64,000 nucleotides of DNA from Synergistaceae bacterium (GTDB taxonomy: Bacteria > Synergistota > Synergistia > Synergistales > Aminobacteriaceae), in the NCBI GenBank assembly GCA_018436595.1, contig JAHDLC010000022.1:1-64000 (forward strand). The letters are read 5' to 3'. Numbering within the stretch: the first letter of the stretch is position 1; every line of letters begins with the position of its first letter. A program made the position numbers and the translations under genes. This document shows, one piece after another, positions 26,862-35,259 of the stretch. Under the pieces are notes generated by a model, which saw only the letters and a list, made by a program, of their open reading frames with translations, was not told the DNA's origin and did not search any database.

Positions 26862-28091
26862 ATGAACTTAAGAATTTTCAAGCCGGATTTCTGGCAAACG
26901 GTCACGCTGGTGGAATTCGGTTTTCTTTGGTCGGTGTTGTTTGCGGTTTGGGGGCCTGTTCCCAGGTATCTCGGGTGGCTTCTGGCCATTATCGGCCTTT
27001 GTTCAGAGAAGCTGCGGGGAAATCGGCTGACAAGCGCGCTTCATCCTGTTGTAAAGGCGGGATTGTTATTTGTTCTCCTTTGGGGGGTGCCGTCCAGCTT
27101 TCTCAGAAAACCGGATCTATTTTCTTTTTTGAAGGGGTATTCTTTAGCATTGGAGTTCGCTTTTTCTCTGTGGCTTGCTGCAAGAGTTTTCTCGAAAGAA
27201 TCACTGCAGAGGTTCTGGGTTGTTCTTTCCGCCTCGGTCGTTCTTGCCATCATTCAGACATTCTACGCATTTTTCTTTGAGAATCATTTTGCCGGACTCT
27301 TCAGCAATATCAATACCCTGGGAATTTATGGACTAATCCTTTTGCCTCCTTTCCTTTCATGGACTTTCGAAAGGGGGCACCTTGTATCGTGGATTGTTTC
27401 CGCAGGCATTTTGTTCATCATCTGCTTAAGCTCCAGTTCCTCGGCCTGGATTGCGGGGATATTCAGCATCATCCTTCTTGCAGTGATGGGAGGGAAAAAG
27501 TTTTTTTTCAGAATTGCCTTTTTGTTTGTTCTTTTTTTCTTCCTTTTTGCAGGAATCTGGGGAGGGCTGGGAAAAATAAATCCGGAACTGAAGCAGAGTT
27601 TTTCCAACTACATGCAGCGCGAACTGAATCAGATTCTTTCTTTCCGCGATTCCGCAAAATTCACGACAAATCGGTCGTTTATATGGCAGGGAACGGCAAA
27701 CCTTATCGAAAAATATCCTCTTTCCGGCTGGGGATGGGGTTCTTTTAACGATGCTTTCGCCAAAATAAACAGGTCCTGGTGGGATGTGAAGAAAACTCGC
27801 CTCCATGCGCAACATGTTGGCGACGCTCACAATATGTACCTGAACCTGTCAGTATACGGTGGTATACCGACAGCTGTTGCTGTTGTCGCTATCTTTCTGT
27901 TTTGTTCCCACAGGGCGTTTCTGTTTTCCAGAAAAAGACGAGAAGATGAATGGTTCTGGATCGGAGTATCGGTCTCGGTTTTATCCATCCTCCTTTACGG
28001 TCTTGCCGGGGATGTTTTTTCCATACGATACAAATTTGCCTGTATTTTCTGGTACTACATGGGATTTGCCGGAAGATCGGATGTGGAGTGA
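26862..28091 (+). CDS. O-antigen ligase/polymerase-like membrane protein (WaaL/Wzy type)
   Basis: A very hydrophobic 409-aa protein with about ten to twelve membrane helices and one long periplasmic loop (about residues 240-320) containing NRSFIWQGTANLIEKYPLSG and GWGWGSFNDAFAK, then DAHNMYLNLSVYGGIP. That loop pattern (R..IW......I...P..G.G, then H(N).YL......G) is the O-antigen ligase/polymerase signature. GGAAGG precedes the ATG. Ligase and polymerase cannot be told apart without experiment. It is one of the most AT-rich genes in the window. Confidence 0.82.
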   Translation: MNLRIFKPDFWQTVTLVEFGFLWSVLFAVWGPVPRYLGWLLAIIGLCSEKLRGNRLTSALHPVVKAGLLFVLLWGVPSSFLRKPDLFSFLKGYSLALEFAFSLWLAARVFSKESLQRFWVVLSASVVLAIIQTFYAFFFENHFAGLFSNINTLGIYGLILLPPFLSWTFERGHLVSWIVSAGILFIICLSSSSSAWIAGIFSIILLAVMGGKKFFFRIAFLFVLFFFLFAGIWGGLGKINPELKQSFSNYMQRELNQILSFRDSAKFTTNRSFIWQGTANLIEKYPLSGWGWGSFNDAFAKINRSWWDVKKTRLHAQHVGDAHNMYLNLSVYGGIPTAVAVVAIFLFCSHRAFLFSRKRREDEWFWIGVSVSVLSILLYGLAGDVFSIRYKFACIFWYYMGFAGRSDVE

Positions 28092-28096
28092 TTCCC

Positions 28097-29083
28097 ATGC
28101 TGTTCTCGCAGCCGTACCTCCCCCCCCTTGGGAAGGGAGAAGGGGAGAAAATTCTCTTCATCCGCTACAGTGCCCTGGGAGACATCCTTCTTGCCACTCC
28201 TTTCGCAAGGGCTTTGAAAGAGAAATACCCCGAGTCTGAATTGACATGGCTTGCCGCCTGTCCCTATGAACAGATTCTCGAGGGCCAGCCTTATATAAAC
28301 AGGATTTTGCCGTGGGACAGACGGCTGGACAATAAGGTTTTTTTTCAGCTTCTCCGCAGAATAAGGGCAATGCGTTTCACCAGGATTGTATCCCTCCAGG
28401 GTACCGACAGGGGAGCGTTAATGACTCTTTTTTCCGGTGTTCCCCAGCGTTTTTGCACGGCTGGTAAATGGGAGTTTATTTATAACGGAGGCAAATCGTC
28501 CTTTTGGGAATCTCATGACATTCCCGTCCCTGAAGATTCGGGGAACGGATTTGTAGCTTCCGAAAAAATGATTAAAAGTGCCTCGGATATTCTTGGGGAA
28601 GTTAAACTCCCTTTTATGATTGCCGCCATAGGAGCGAGCAAGAAAATAAAACAATGGCCTGTTCTGAGATGGGTGGAATTTGCAAAAAAAACCGCCGCCC
28701 GTGGAATTTCCATGGTCCTTGCGGGAGACGGGGCGGAAGAGCGGGCAAAAGCGGAGGAAATCTGTAGAGTTGTCTCCAGTGGCCTTTTGTATAACCTTGT
28801 GGGACGGATTCCTCTCTCCATTCTTGGGGGTGTGGTAAAAAAGTCATCCCTTGTCCTTGCTGGCGATACGGGAATCCTCAATATGGCACGGATAATGGGC
28901 GTTCCCTCCATGGCTCTTCTGGGGCCGACACGTCTCCCCGGCGGCGTTGGCCTTATGGAGCCGGAACATGTTTTCATCGCCGAATGCAGCGATGTCGGAT
29001 GCGGGAAAAACCATTGCGGGAAAAGCTGCCTGGGATCCATTCAAGCTGAAGAAGTTTTTCAGGCGGTCTCGGCTTTTTTTTGA
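28097..29083 (+). CDS. GT9 heptosyltransferase-like protein
   Basis: Predicted ADP-heptose:LPS heptosyltransferase. ATG at 28097 follows GGAG by eight bases. The 328-aa product has KILFIRYSALGDILLATPF, the classic GT9 opening, WLAACPYEQILEG, SLQGTDRGALMT, IGASKKIKQWPV and LAGDTGILNMARIMGVPS near the donor site. With hldE upstream it is probably an inner-core enzyme, WaaC- or WaaF-like; which heptose it adds is not clear. Confidence 0.85.
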   Translation: MLFSQPYLPPLGKGEGEKILFIRYSALGDILLATPFARALKEKYPESELTWLAACPYEQILEGQPYINRILPWDRRLDNKVFFQLLRRIRAMRFTRIVSLQGTDRGALMTLFSGVPQRFCTAGKWEFIYNGGKSSFWESHDIPVPEDSGNGFVASEKMIKSASDILGEVKLPFMIAAIGASKKIKQWPVLRWVEFAKKTAARGISMVLAGDGAEERAKAEEICRVVSSGLLYNLVGRIPLSILGGVVKKSSLVLAGDTGILNMARIMGVPSMALLGPTRLPGGVGLMEPEHVFIAECSDVGCGKNHCGKSCLGSIQAEEVFQAVSAFF

Positions 29084-29129
29084 GTGTAATTTCTCAGTAA
29101 TTTTACGTAAAATAGTTCTTAGGTCCTAT

Positions 29130-29157
29130 TTGCAGAAAAGCGGTCCTCGTCTACAAT
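29130..29157 (+). promoter_or_regulatory. Candidate promoter for the SLH porin gene
   Basis: TTGCAG at 29130-29135 and TACAAT at 29152-29157 with a 16-base spacer. If used, the transcript would carry an untranslated leader of roughly 265 bases before the ATG at 29431. Confidence 0.5.
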
Positions 29158-29430
29158 GCATCAGGAAACGGTGTATTGGTGTACTTTGACAATATAACCT
29201 TGGATTCATCAGCTTCTACGCTTCCGTGAAGAAATCCCGACGGCATGAAAGGAGGTGCAAACCCCCGGCCAACAAGGACGAGCGGAAGCTGAAGGCGGAA
29301 AAATCTGTTTTGCGAAGCGGAAGGGAAAAGGGAAAAGGAAACGAGGAAACTTCGTCCCGGACCCCCCGAAGCGGAGAGAGCAGACATCCGCGAAATAAAA
29401 AAACACACAAACCAAGGGGGTTAACACACA
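29158..29430 (+). other. Long purine-rich leader of the SLH porin gene
   Basis: The space between the GT9 gene and the porin holds no convincing gene. The non-coding strand is unusually purine-rich from about 29280 to 29400 (AAGGGAAAAGGGAAAAGG-type runs). A ribosome-site-like AAGGAGG near 29249 is followed by no plausible coding frame; an open frame starting at 29226 is lysine/arginine-rich and overlaps the porin. A regulatory or stabilising leader for a highly made protein is a reasonable inference. Confidence 0.4.
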
Positions 29431-30921
29431 ATGAAAAAGATTCTTGCGCTTGTTGCAGTAATCGCGCTCGTGGCCTTCGCAGCTCCTGCGTTTGCCGCCG
29501 CCAATCCTTTCATGGATGTTCCTATGAACCACTGGGCCTATGACGCAATCGGCCAGCTTGCCGCCCGCGGCGTGCTTTCCGGCTATCCCGACGGCACCTA
29601 CAAGGGCAACCAGCCCATGACCCGGTACGAAGTCGCTTCCGCAGTCGCCCGCGCTCTGGCAGTCGTCGACATGACCAAGGCCAGCAAGCAGGACGTCGAA
29701 ATGCTGAAGAAGCTCGTTGTCGAATTCAAGGACGAACTTGACGCCCTCGGCGTGAAGGTCGACAAGATCGACAGCAGAGTCGCCGTTCTTGAAGAGGGTG
29801 TCGGCGGCTGGAAAATCAGCGGATCCTTCCGTATGGACTGGAAATGGGCTGATCAGACTGCAGGGACCTATGCTCAGGATGGTGATGAGGATCTCACCAT
29901 GCGGCAGCCCAGCAACTACCTCCAGCTCGTGAAACGCATCGACGACAAGGTGTCCTACCGTGCTCGGCTTCGTCGGATGGATGGTAACAGAAATATTGAG
30001 TGGGCTGAAAACTTCATTACCGTGAAGTTCCCCGATCTGTGGGATACCACAATGAAGTTCGGCCGTTCGGATTCCATCGTGTGGGAAAACGGCCTCTACC
30101 ACGACAGCCTCGGCGATGACGCTTGGTTCCTTGATGACCGCATTGAGGGCATCGTTCTCGACAAGAATTTTGCCATGGGAAATTTCAGCGCTCTGTGGGG
30201 CCACTATGACGATGCTAATGGTGGAGTAGGCGAAGCTACTTGGTACGGTGCCAGGGTTCGCTTCAACTTCAACGAGCAGTTCAACATGGGACTCAATGCG
30301 CTCATAAAGGATTATGATAATAATCCTGAATTCGACAATCCTGTTGTTGGGCTTCTGCCCTTTGAAAAGTGGCAGACATACTGGTTCGATTTTGGCGTGA
30401 ACTTCAACCAGAACGTAGCTCTTCGCGGTATGTATGCCATGAACAAGTATGATATCGCTGGTGGCACTCCTGTATGGATGGATGATTCTCCGAACGCCTA
30501 CAAGATCATCGTTGACGTGAAGCAGGACGCACTCAAGTTCACCAGCCTCTGGCTCGAGTATGCGAAGCTTGACGCTTTCTTCGCCACTCATATCAATGGA
30601 CTTTCCTATGCTGAGCAGGCCGCAGGGAACCCGAAACCTGCTACCCTCATTGATAAGCCTTGGAGACCGTTCGAAATGAAGTACTGGATGATCGCCGCCG
30701 AGCAGAAATGGAACGACAAGTGGGCCACCTTCCAGCGGTATCTCGATGTCGACTATGATACTGCTATCGGTGATCTGTTCGACCACACGAACTGGCTCTT
30801 TGGTGTTCGCTACATGTACACCTCCGCTCTTCAGTTCGAGCTTATGTACGACAAGATCGAAGCTGACAACGTGAACTACTCCGACCACATGATCCGCTTC
30901 CGTACCTCCATCTCCTTCTAA
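29431..30921 (+). CDS. SLH-domain outer-membrane porin (OmpM-like)
   Basis: Predicted abundant outer-membrane protein that also ties the outer membrane to the cell wall. The 496-aa product has a signal peptide (cleavage near AFA-AAN, residue 24), one SLH domain at about 25-78 (FMDVPMNHWAYDAIGQL; GYPDGTYKGNQPMTRYE), a short coiled coil at about 82-125, and a long amphipathic beta region ending in RFRTSISF with a terminal phenylalanine. This layout matches the OmpM/Omp-alpha porins of Negativicutes, Thermotogae and Synergistetes. AAGGGGG precedes the start; a strong terminator follows. Confidence 0.9.
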   Translation: MKKILALVAVIALVAFAAPAFAAANPFMDVPMNHWAYDAIGQLAARGVLSGYPDGTYKGNQPMTRYEVASAVARALAVVDMTKASKQDVEMLKKLVVEFKDELDALGVKVDKIDSRVAVLEEGVGGWKISGSFRMDWKWADQTAGTYAQDGDEDLTMRQPSNYLQLVKRIDDKVSYRARLRRMDGNRNIEWAENFITVKFPDLWDTTMKFGRSDSIVWENGLYHDSLGDDAWFLDDRIEGIVLDKNFAMGNFSALWGHYDDANGGVGEATWYGARVRFNFNEQFNMGLNALIKDYDNNPEFDNPVVGLLPFEKWQTYWFDFGVNFNQNVALRGMYAMNKYDIAGGTPVWMDDSPNAYKIIVDVKQDALKFTSLWLEYAKLDAFFATHINGLSYAEQAAGNPKPATLIDKPWRPFEMKYWMIAAEQKWNDKWATFQRYLDVDYDTAIGDLFDHTNWLFGVRYMYTSALQFELMYDKIEADNVNYSDHMIRFRTSISF

Positions 30922-30945
30922 ATTCGGGAGAAATTCGCAGCATGA

Positions 30946-30980
30946 GGACAGGCCGAAAGGCCTGTCCTTTTTTTTCTTTT
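30946..30980 (+). terminator. Intrinsic terminator after the SLH porin
   Basis: A perfect nine-pair stem, GGACAGGCC with GGCCTGTCC, around a GAAA tetraloop, directly followed by a run of eight T. Confidence 0.95.
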
Positions 30981-30990
30981 AAAAAACCTG

Positions 30991-30996
30991 TATAAT
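30991..30996 (+). promoter_or_regulatory. Possible -10 element upstream of the secreted coiled-coil gene
   Basis: A perfect TATAAT preceded directly by TG lies between the terminator and the gene at 31030. The expected -35 position falls in the terminator T-run and has no match, so this is a weak call. Confidence 0.4.
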
Positions 30997-31029
30997 CCTT
31001 GAAGTTCTTGAAAAGGGGTGGATTGAATT

Positions 31030-31794
31030 ATGGAAGGAAAAAGGATCACAAGGCTTATAGGACTGTCGGTTCTGCTTTTTGGAATGCTTTTTACTGCCGT
31101 GCCCGGTTTTGCGGCAGACTACTCGAAAACTCTTGCAAAATGGACGCGCCAGCAGACATTCCGTGAGCCGGGTGCCATTGGTCCCCTGGAGATGAAGGTA
31201 ACCTATTATTCTGCGGAGTATGTGCAGGCACTCATCGAAACCGAAGCGGAAAAGAACCTGTGGACGAAGGACGAAAAGGAGAACTATACGTACCAGCTCC
31301 TGAAGACGCTGAATATGGACGAGATGATTCCCATCCACGTGGAATTCAGGAACTACGGACCATCCATGCACATGGCACCCTTTGACGAGCAGGTTGAAAT
31401 ATGGATAGGACGGAAGAAGTTTAAGCCTGTTGATTATGACAAGCGCTTCAACTTCCGACTTCAGGGTGACCGTGACGGTATGATTTATTTCCCCCGGTAC
31501 GATGAAAAGGGTAAACCACTTTTAGAAGGGGTTTCCTCAGTCAAGCTGAGTTTCAACAGCGGTATACACATGTACATCAGAGGCTCGTCGGTTGATTTTA
31601 TATGGGATGTTCACAAGGACAAGCCGGAATCCCTTTATGCGGGACGAGCGGCCTCTCGGCTTGAGCTTGACCGCCTCATCAAGAGGATAGAGAAACTGAA
31701 TGCCGAGAAGCGGGATCTTGAGAACAAGCTGAACGAGCTGAACAATGAACTTTCCTCCGTCAACAAGCGTGTAGACGAGCTCCAGAAACAGTAA
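31030..31794 (+). CDS. Exported coiled-coil protein of unknown function
   Basis: The 254-aa product has a signal peptide (cleavage near GFA-ADY, about residue 28), a globular middle and a C-terminal coiled coil (about 210-254, KRIEKLNAEKRDLENKL). It stands alone between two terminators. The middle (about 55-170) resembles the N-terminal half of the exported protein at 42377: YSAEYVQALIETEAEKN and FRNYGPSMHM match YPEELVDPWVDSEAARG and YAFGPRPLDF in order and spacing. Function unknown; a periplasmic envelope role is inferred. Confidence 0.78.
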   Translation: MEGKRITRLIGLSVLLFGMLFTAVPGFAADYSKTLAKWTRQQTFREPGAIGPLEMKVTYYSAEYVQALIETEAEKNLWTKDEKENYTYQLLKTLNMDEMIPIHVEFRNYGPSMHMAPFDEQVEIWIGRKKFKPVDYDKRFNFRLQGDRDGMIYFPRYDEKGKPLLEGVSSVKLSFNSGIHMYIRGSSVDFIWDVHKDKPESLYAGRAASRLELDRLIKRIEKLNAEKRDLENKLNELNNELSSVNKRVDELQKQ

Positions 31795-31811
31795 AATTTG
31801 CTGAAAGTGAA

Positions 31812-31840
31812 AGAGGGTCCGGTTGCGGGCCCTCTTTTTT
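31812..31840 (+). terminator. Intrinsic terminator after the coiled-coil gene
   Basis: AGAGGG at 31812-31817 pairs with CCCTCT at 31830-31835 with further inner GC pairs, followed by a T-run to 31840. Confidence 0.88.
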
Positions 31841-31905
31841 CGTGCCTGCTGTGGTAGGATAATTCCTGTCGTTATTCAGCGGTTTCAGGAGGGAAGAAGG
31901 GAATC

Positions 31906-32868
31906 ATGATGAAGCGCATTGCGGTACTGACGAGCGGGGGAGATTCGCCGGGAATGAACGCGGCCGTACGGGCGGTGGTCCGGACGGCTCTCTACCACGG
32001 CATGGAGACCATCGGGGTAATGCGGGGCTTTGAAGGCCTCATGGACGGCGACTGCATGACCCTTGACCGGGCCGCCGTTGGAGGGATCATCCACCGGGGG
32101 GGAACCATCCTCCGGACGGCCCGGAGCGAGCGGTTCAAGACGGAGGCCGGACAGCGGGCCGCCCTTGTGCAGATGGAGAACCGGAAGGTGGACGCCCTGG
32201 TGGTAATCGGCGGCGACGGCTCCTTCCGGGGGGCTCTTGAACTGGAGAAGAAGGGACTGCCCGTCATCGGCATTCCCGGCACCATCGACAACGATATCGC
32301 CGGAACGGACGTGACCATCGGCTACGATACGGCGGTCAACACGGCCCTCTCGGCGGTGCAGAAGCTCCGGGACACGGCGAGCAGCCATGACCGGCTGTTC
32401 ATCGTGGAGGTCATGGGACGGAACGCCGGTTTCCTCGCCCTCGAAGTGGCCGTCTCCACCGGGGCGGAGTACGTGGTGGTGCCGGAGATCCAGCTTGACA
32501 TCGCCAAGATGTGCGACCATCTTCACTACTCCCGGAAACGGGGGAAGACCCACTCCCTCATCATCCTGGCGGAAGGGGTCATGTCGGCCCTCGAGCTGAA
32601 GAACCGTCTCCAGGACACGGGCGGGTACGACGCCCGGGTGACGGTGCTGGGGTATATTCAGCGGGGGGGGAGCCCCTCGTCCTTCGATACCGTACTGGCG
32701 TCCCGGATGGGGGCCTTCGCGGTGGAATCTATCCTGGAGGGGAAATCCGGGTCCATGGTCTGCTCCATCTGCGGCGCGATGACCCTCTGTCCCCTGGAGG
32801 ATGCCTGGAAATCGCCGAAGTACCTCAACCCGGAACTTCTTGCCCTCGTTGAAAAGCTGAGCGTGTGA
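31906..32868 (+). CDS. pfkA: 6-phosphofructokinase
   Basis: Phosphorylates fructose-6-phosphate in glycolysis. The 320-aa protein is the usual bacterial size with TSGGDSPGMNAAVR, GGDGSFRGAL (glycine in the GGDGS position marks the ATP-using rather than PPi-using form), PGTIDNDI (catalytic aspartate region), VEVMGRNAG and a late GYIQRGGSPSSFD. AGGAGGG precedes tandem ATGs at 31906 and 31909; either could be used. Confidence 0.95.
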   Translation: MMKRIAVLTSGGDSPGMNAAVRAVVRTALYHGMETIGVMRGFEGLMDGDCMTLDRAAVGGIIHRGGTILRTARSERFKTEAGQRAALVQMENRKVDALVVIGGDGSFRGALELEKKGLPVIGIPGTIDNDIAGTDVTIGYDTAVNTALSAVQKLRDTASSHDRLFIVEVMGRNAGFLALEVAVSTGAEYVVVPEIQLDIAKMCDHLHYSRKRGKTHSLIILAEGVMSALELKNRLQDTGGYDARVTVLGYIQRGGSPSSFDTVLASRMGAFAVESILEGKSGSMVCSICGAMTLCPLEDAWKSPKYLNPELLALVEKLSV

Positions 32869-32869
32869 C

Positions 32870-33724
32870 ATGGATATCCACGGTTCCGTCGGACGCCTGA
32901 TTGCCTCGGACCGGGGAGGACGGAAAATACCCTCCCTGTTCCGGCCCGGTTTTCTGGACGACGCCCTCGGATTGCTGGAGGATTCGTCAAGAGTAGCTGT
33001 TGTGACGGGCTTTTTTGTTCCGGCCTGCGGCGCCCCGGAGACCGACGGGCCGGGCGGGGCCGTGATGCTGGGCCGGTCTCTTGCGCGGAGCGGAAAAGAA
33101 ACAGTGCTGTTCACCGACAGGCTGTGCCTGGATGCCGTGACGGCCTGTTCCGCGGCGGTCGGCGGGCCCGTGGTTCGGGAGGCCGCCGGTGCGGAGGAGA
33201 TTCTCGCTTTCCGTCCGGATCTGCTTGTGTTCATCGAGCGCCTGGGTCGGGCGGAAGACGGGCTGTACTATAACATGCGGGCCGAGGACGTCTCGGCGAC
33301 CAGTGCTCCTCTTGACGGAGCGGCTCTGTCCGGGAACGTCAAGGTCCTTGCTGTGGGCGACGGGGGGAACGAGGCCGGCATGGGTGTTTTCCGCGGAAAG
33401 CTGGCGGAAATCCTTCCCGGCTATGCTCCATACCTCTCCGTGGTGGGTGCGGACACGGCTCTGCCGGTGGACGTCTCCGACTGGGGAGGCTATGCCCTGG
33501 CCTCCCTGATGTCCTTGGGGTGCGGGGAGTGGATCGGCCCGGAGGAAAGGGAAACGGGCACCATGCTGGATGCCCTCATTTCAGCCGGTGCCGTTGACGG
33601 AGTGACCAGGAGAAGTGAACCCACAGTCGATGGTTTCCCGGAAAGGGAGCACCGACATGTAATCAGTAAGCTGAAGGAGCTTGTTACCTCCCGTCTCCGG
33701 AACTCCTGGAAAGGGCTTTCCTGA
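32870..33724 (+). CDS. DUF4392 (D-glutamate cyclase C-terminal-like) protein
   Basis: A 284-aa protein starting one base after pfkA. It contains TGFFVPACGAPETDGPGG, the hallmark of the DUF4392 domain that forms the C-terminal half of mitochondrial D-glutamate cyclase (conversion of D-glutamate to 5-oxo-D-proline), then ERLGRAEDG, NMRAEDVSA and GDGGNEAGMG. It stands alone here without the DUF1445 partner domain. D-glutamate turnover is plausible for an amino-acid-fermenting diderm, but the substrate is not shown. Its last 41 bases overlap the convergent gene. Confidence 0.8.
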   Translation: MDIHGSVGRLIASDRGGRKIPSLFRPGFLDDALGLLEDSSRVAVVTGFFVPACGAPETDGPGGAVMLGRSLARSGKETVLFTDRLCLDAVTACSAAVGGPVVREAAGAEEILAFRPDLLVFIERLGRAEDGLYYNMRAEDVSATSAPLDGAALSGNVKVLAVGDGGNEAGMGVFRGKLAEILPGYAPYLSVVGADTALPVDVSDWGGYALASLMSLGCGEWIGPEERETGTMLDALISAGAVDGVTRRSEPTVDGFPEREHRHVISKLKELVTSRLRNSWKGLS

Positions 33725-34175
33725 GGGGGTTCAGGGCCGCCAGGGCAAGTGCGGCACCCATGCCGCACTGTACCAGGTCTGTGACCAGTTCCACCGGTGC
33801 GGCGGCCCATCCGTAGAGCACTCCCGCCATGGTGGTATAGCCTGCGATCATGACGGCGGCTCCGGCGGCGATGCCGAGAAGAGGGGACCGTTTTCCGACC
33901 GTTCCTGTGACGTAGCCTTCGGCACCCTTGATAATCAGGGTGAAGGGAGCCCAGAGCGGGTAGCCGAGGAGAAGGTCCGCCAGGGATGCGCCGATTCCTC
34001 CGGCGGCCGCTCCCCATGCGGGGCCGAGGAGCAGTGCGGCAAGGTAGATGATTCCCTCCCCGAAGTTAAAATAGAGCCGGAACCCGGGCACGGGTATGCT
34101 GAGCATGGTGGCCCCGGTGACGGCGGCGATGAGGAGCCCGCGAAGGGCGACTTTTTTCGAGAGTGTTGCGTTCAT
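33684..34175 (-). CDS. ECF transporter S component (substrate unknown)
   Basis: A 163-aa membrane protein with about five or six helices, AAGGAGG nine bases upstream of its ATG. The pattern LRGLLIAAVTGATMLSIPVPGFRLYFNFGEGIIYLAAL and the GPAWGAAAGGIGASLADLL repeat-like segment fit the vitamin/metabolite-binding S subunits of energy-coupling-factor importers. No riboswitch was recognised upstream and no A or T subunits lie nearby, so the substrate is open. It is convergent with, and overlaps, the DUF4392 gene. Confidence 0.8.
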   Translation of the reverse strand: MNATLSKKVALRGLLIAAVTGATMLSIPVPGFRLYFNFGEGIIYLAALLLGPAWGAAAGGIGASLADLLLGYPLWAPFTLIIKGAEGYVTGTVGKRSPLLGIAAGAAVMIAGYTTMAGVLYGWAAAPVELVTDLVQCGMGAALALAALNPLRKALSRSSGDGR

Positions 34176-34229
34176 GGGATGATGCCTCCTTTATGATTAT
34201 TCGGGGTGTTGCAGTCGTTTCGAGCAGCG

Positions 34230-35067
34230 TGAAGATCTGTTTTTGTCATCCTGAGGAGCGTTTTTTGCGACGAAGGATCTCGTTTTTGATTATGGTCCGA
34301 TCCAAACCCGAGATCCCTCGCTTTCGCTCGGGATGACGGCCTAGCCTTGTCGTCCCGAGCGAGCGAAGCGACGAGGGACCTGCTTTTGTTCCGGATTGCC
34401 TCAAAACCAGATCCCTCACTCTGCTCGGGACGACGACGGTTCAGTGTCATCCCGAGGCCGGTTCCGTGGCCGAGGAATCTCGCTTTTGATTCCGATGGCC
34501 TCGATAACAAAGAAACTTCAAAGGCAGATCCCTCGCGTTCGCTCGGGATGACAACAAGAGCAAGACCGAGATCCTTCGCCCCCTCCGGGGATGCTACGCG
34601 ATCGCTGCGCTCCTCAGGATGACAGGCAAGGGAAAAACCGAGATCCCTCGCGTTCGCTCGGGATGACAGGCAAGGGCAAGACCGAGATCCCTCCCCTTCG
34701 GGGATGCGCGAACCGCCACGCTGTCATCCTGAGGGTGTGCTTCACCGCCCGAAGGATCTCGCTTTTGATCATGGCCCCATTCAAACCCGAGATCCTTCGG
34801 CCTAAAATACAGGCCTCAGGATGACAGGCAAGGGCAAAACCGAGATTCCTCGCGTTCGCTCAGGATGACAGGCAAGGGCAACCCCGCGATCACTCCGTTA
34901 GGGATGACAACGGTTTGGTGTCTTCCTGAGGGTACGTTTCACCGCCCGAAGGATCTCGTTTTTGATTATGGCCCCATTCAACCCCGAGATCCTTCGTCGC
35001 TGCGCTCCTCAGGATGACAGGCAAGGGCAAAACCGAGATTCCTCGTCGCTTCGCTCCTCGGAATGAC
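34230..35067 (+). repeat. Large inverted-repeat array (about fourteen half-units)
   Basis: Over 800 bases without a gene. GTCATCCYGAG...GGATCTCG half-units alternate with their reverse complement CGAGATCC...GGGATGAC, often around a 20-odd-base AT-rich centre containing TTTTGATTATGG and CCATTCAAAC (near 34283, 34766 and 34962). For example 34245-34337 is one complete inverted pair. Several right half-units are joined by a repeated spacer, ACAGGCAAGGGCAAAACC. Half-units differ by a few bases, so the array is not a clean tandem or CRISPR-type repeat. Open frames here translate only the repeat. Confidence 0.85.
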
Positions 35068-35259
35068 AAAAAACGCTCGTCAGGCCGACAGGAATCCGCT
35101 CCTTCTTGCCTTATCCATGATATTCGTGGTAGAGTGCTTCGGGGAAGATCCAGGCGGCGCGGTTTTTTCGTTTTTCTGGACTGGTTTTCGCGGCCGTTCC
35201 GGATAAAGGCGCCTTCTTTTTCTCTTTGCACTTGTGTTTTTTCGGGGGCGGTGGGTATA

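Noticed and set aside
26606-27280. 224-codon + frame overlapping the ligase-like gene
   Set aside because: More than half lies inside the ligase-like gene in another frame, and there is no ribosome site or known motif; kept only as a possible remnant upstream of 26862.
29226-29543. 105-codon frame in the porin leader
   Set aside because: Lys/Arg-rich translation of a purine-rich leader, overlapping the porin start in another frame.
29209-30888. 559-codon open frame on the minus strand opposite the SLH porin
   Set aside because: It is a shadow of the porin's codon pattern; it has no ribosome site, no recognisable domain, and the + frame has a signal peptide, an SLH domain, a start site and a terminator.
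31856-31861. Promoter -10 before pfkA (GATAAT)
   Set aside because: No plausible -35 element; the expected position lies in the preceding terminator region.
34230-35067. CRISPR array
   Set aside because: Repeats are inverted, degenerate and unevenly spaced, with no constant direct repeat, no unique spacers of uniform length and no cas genes.
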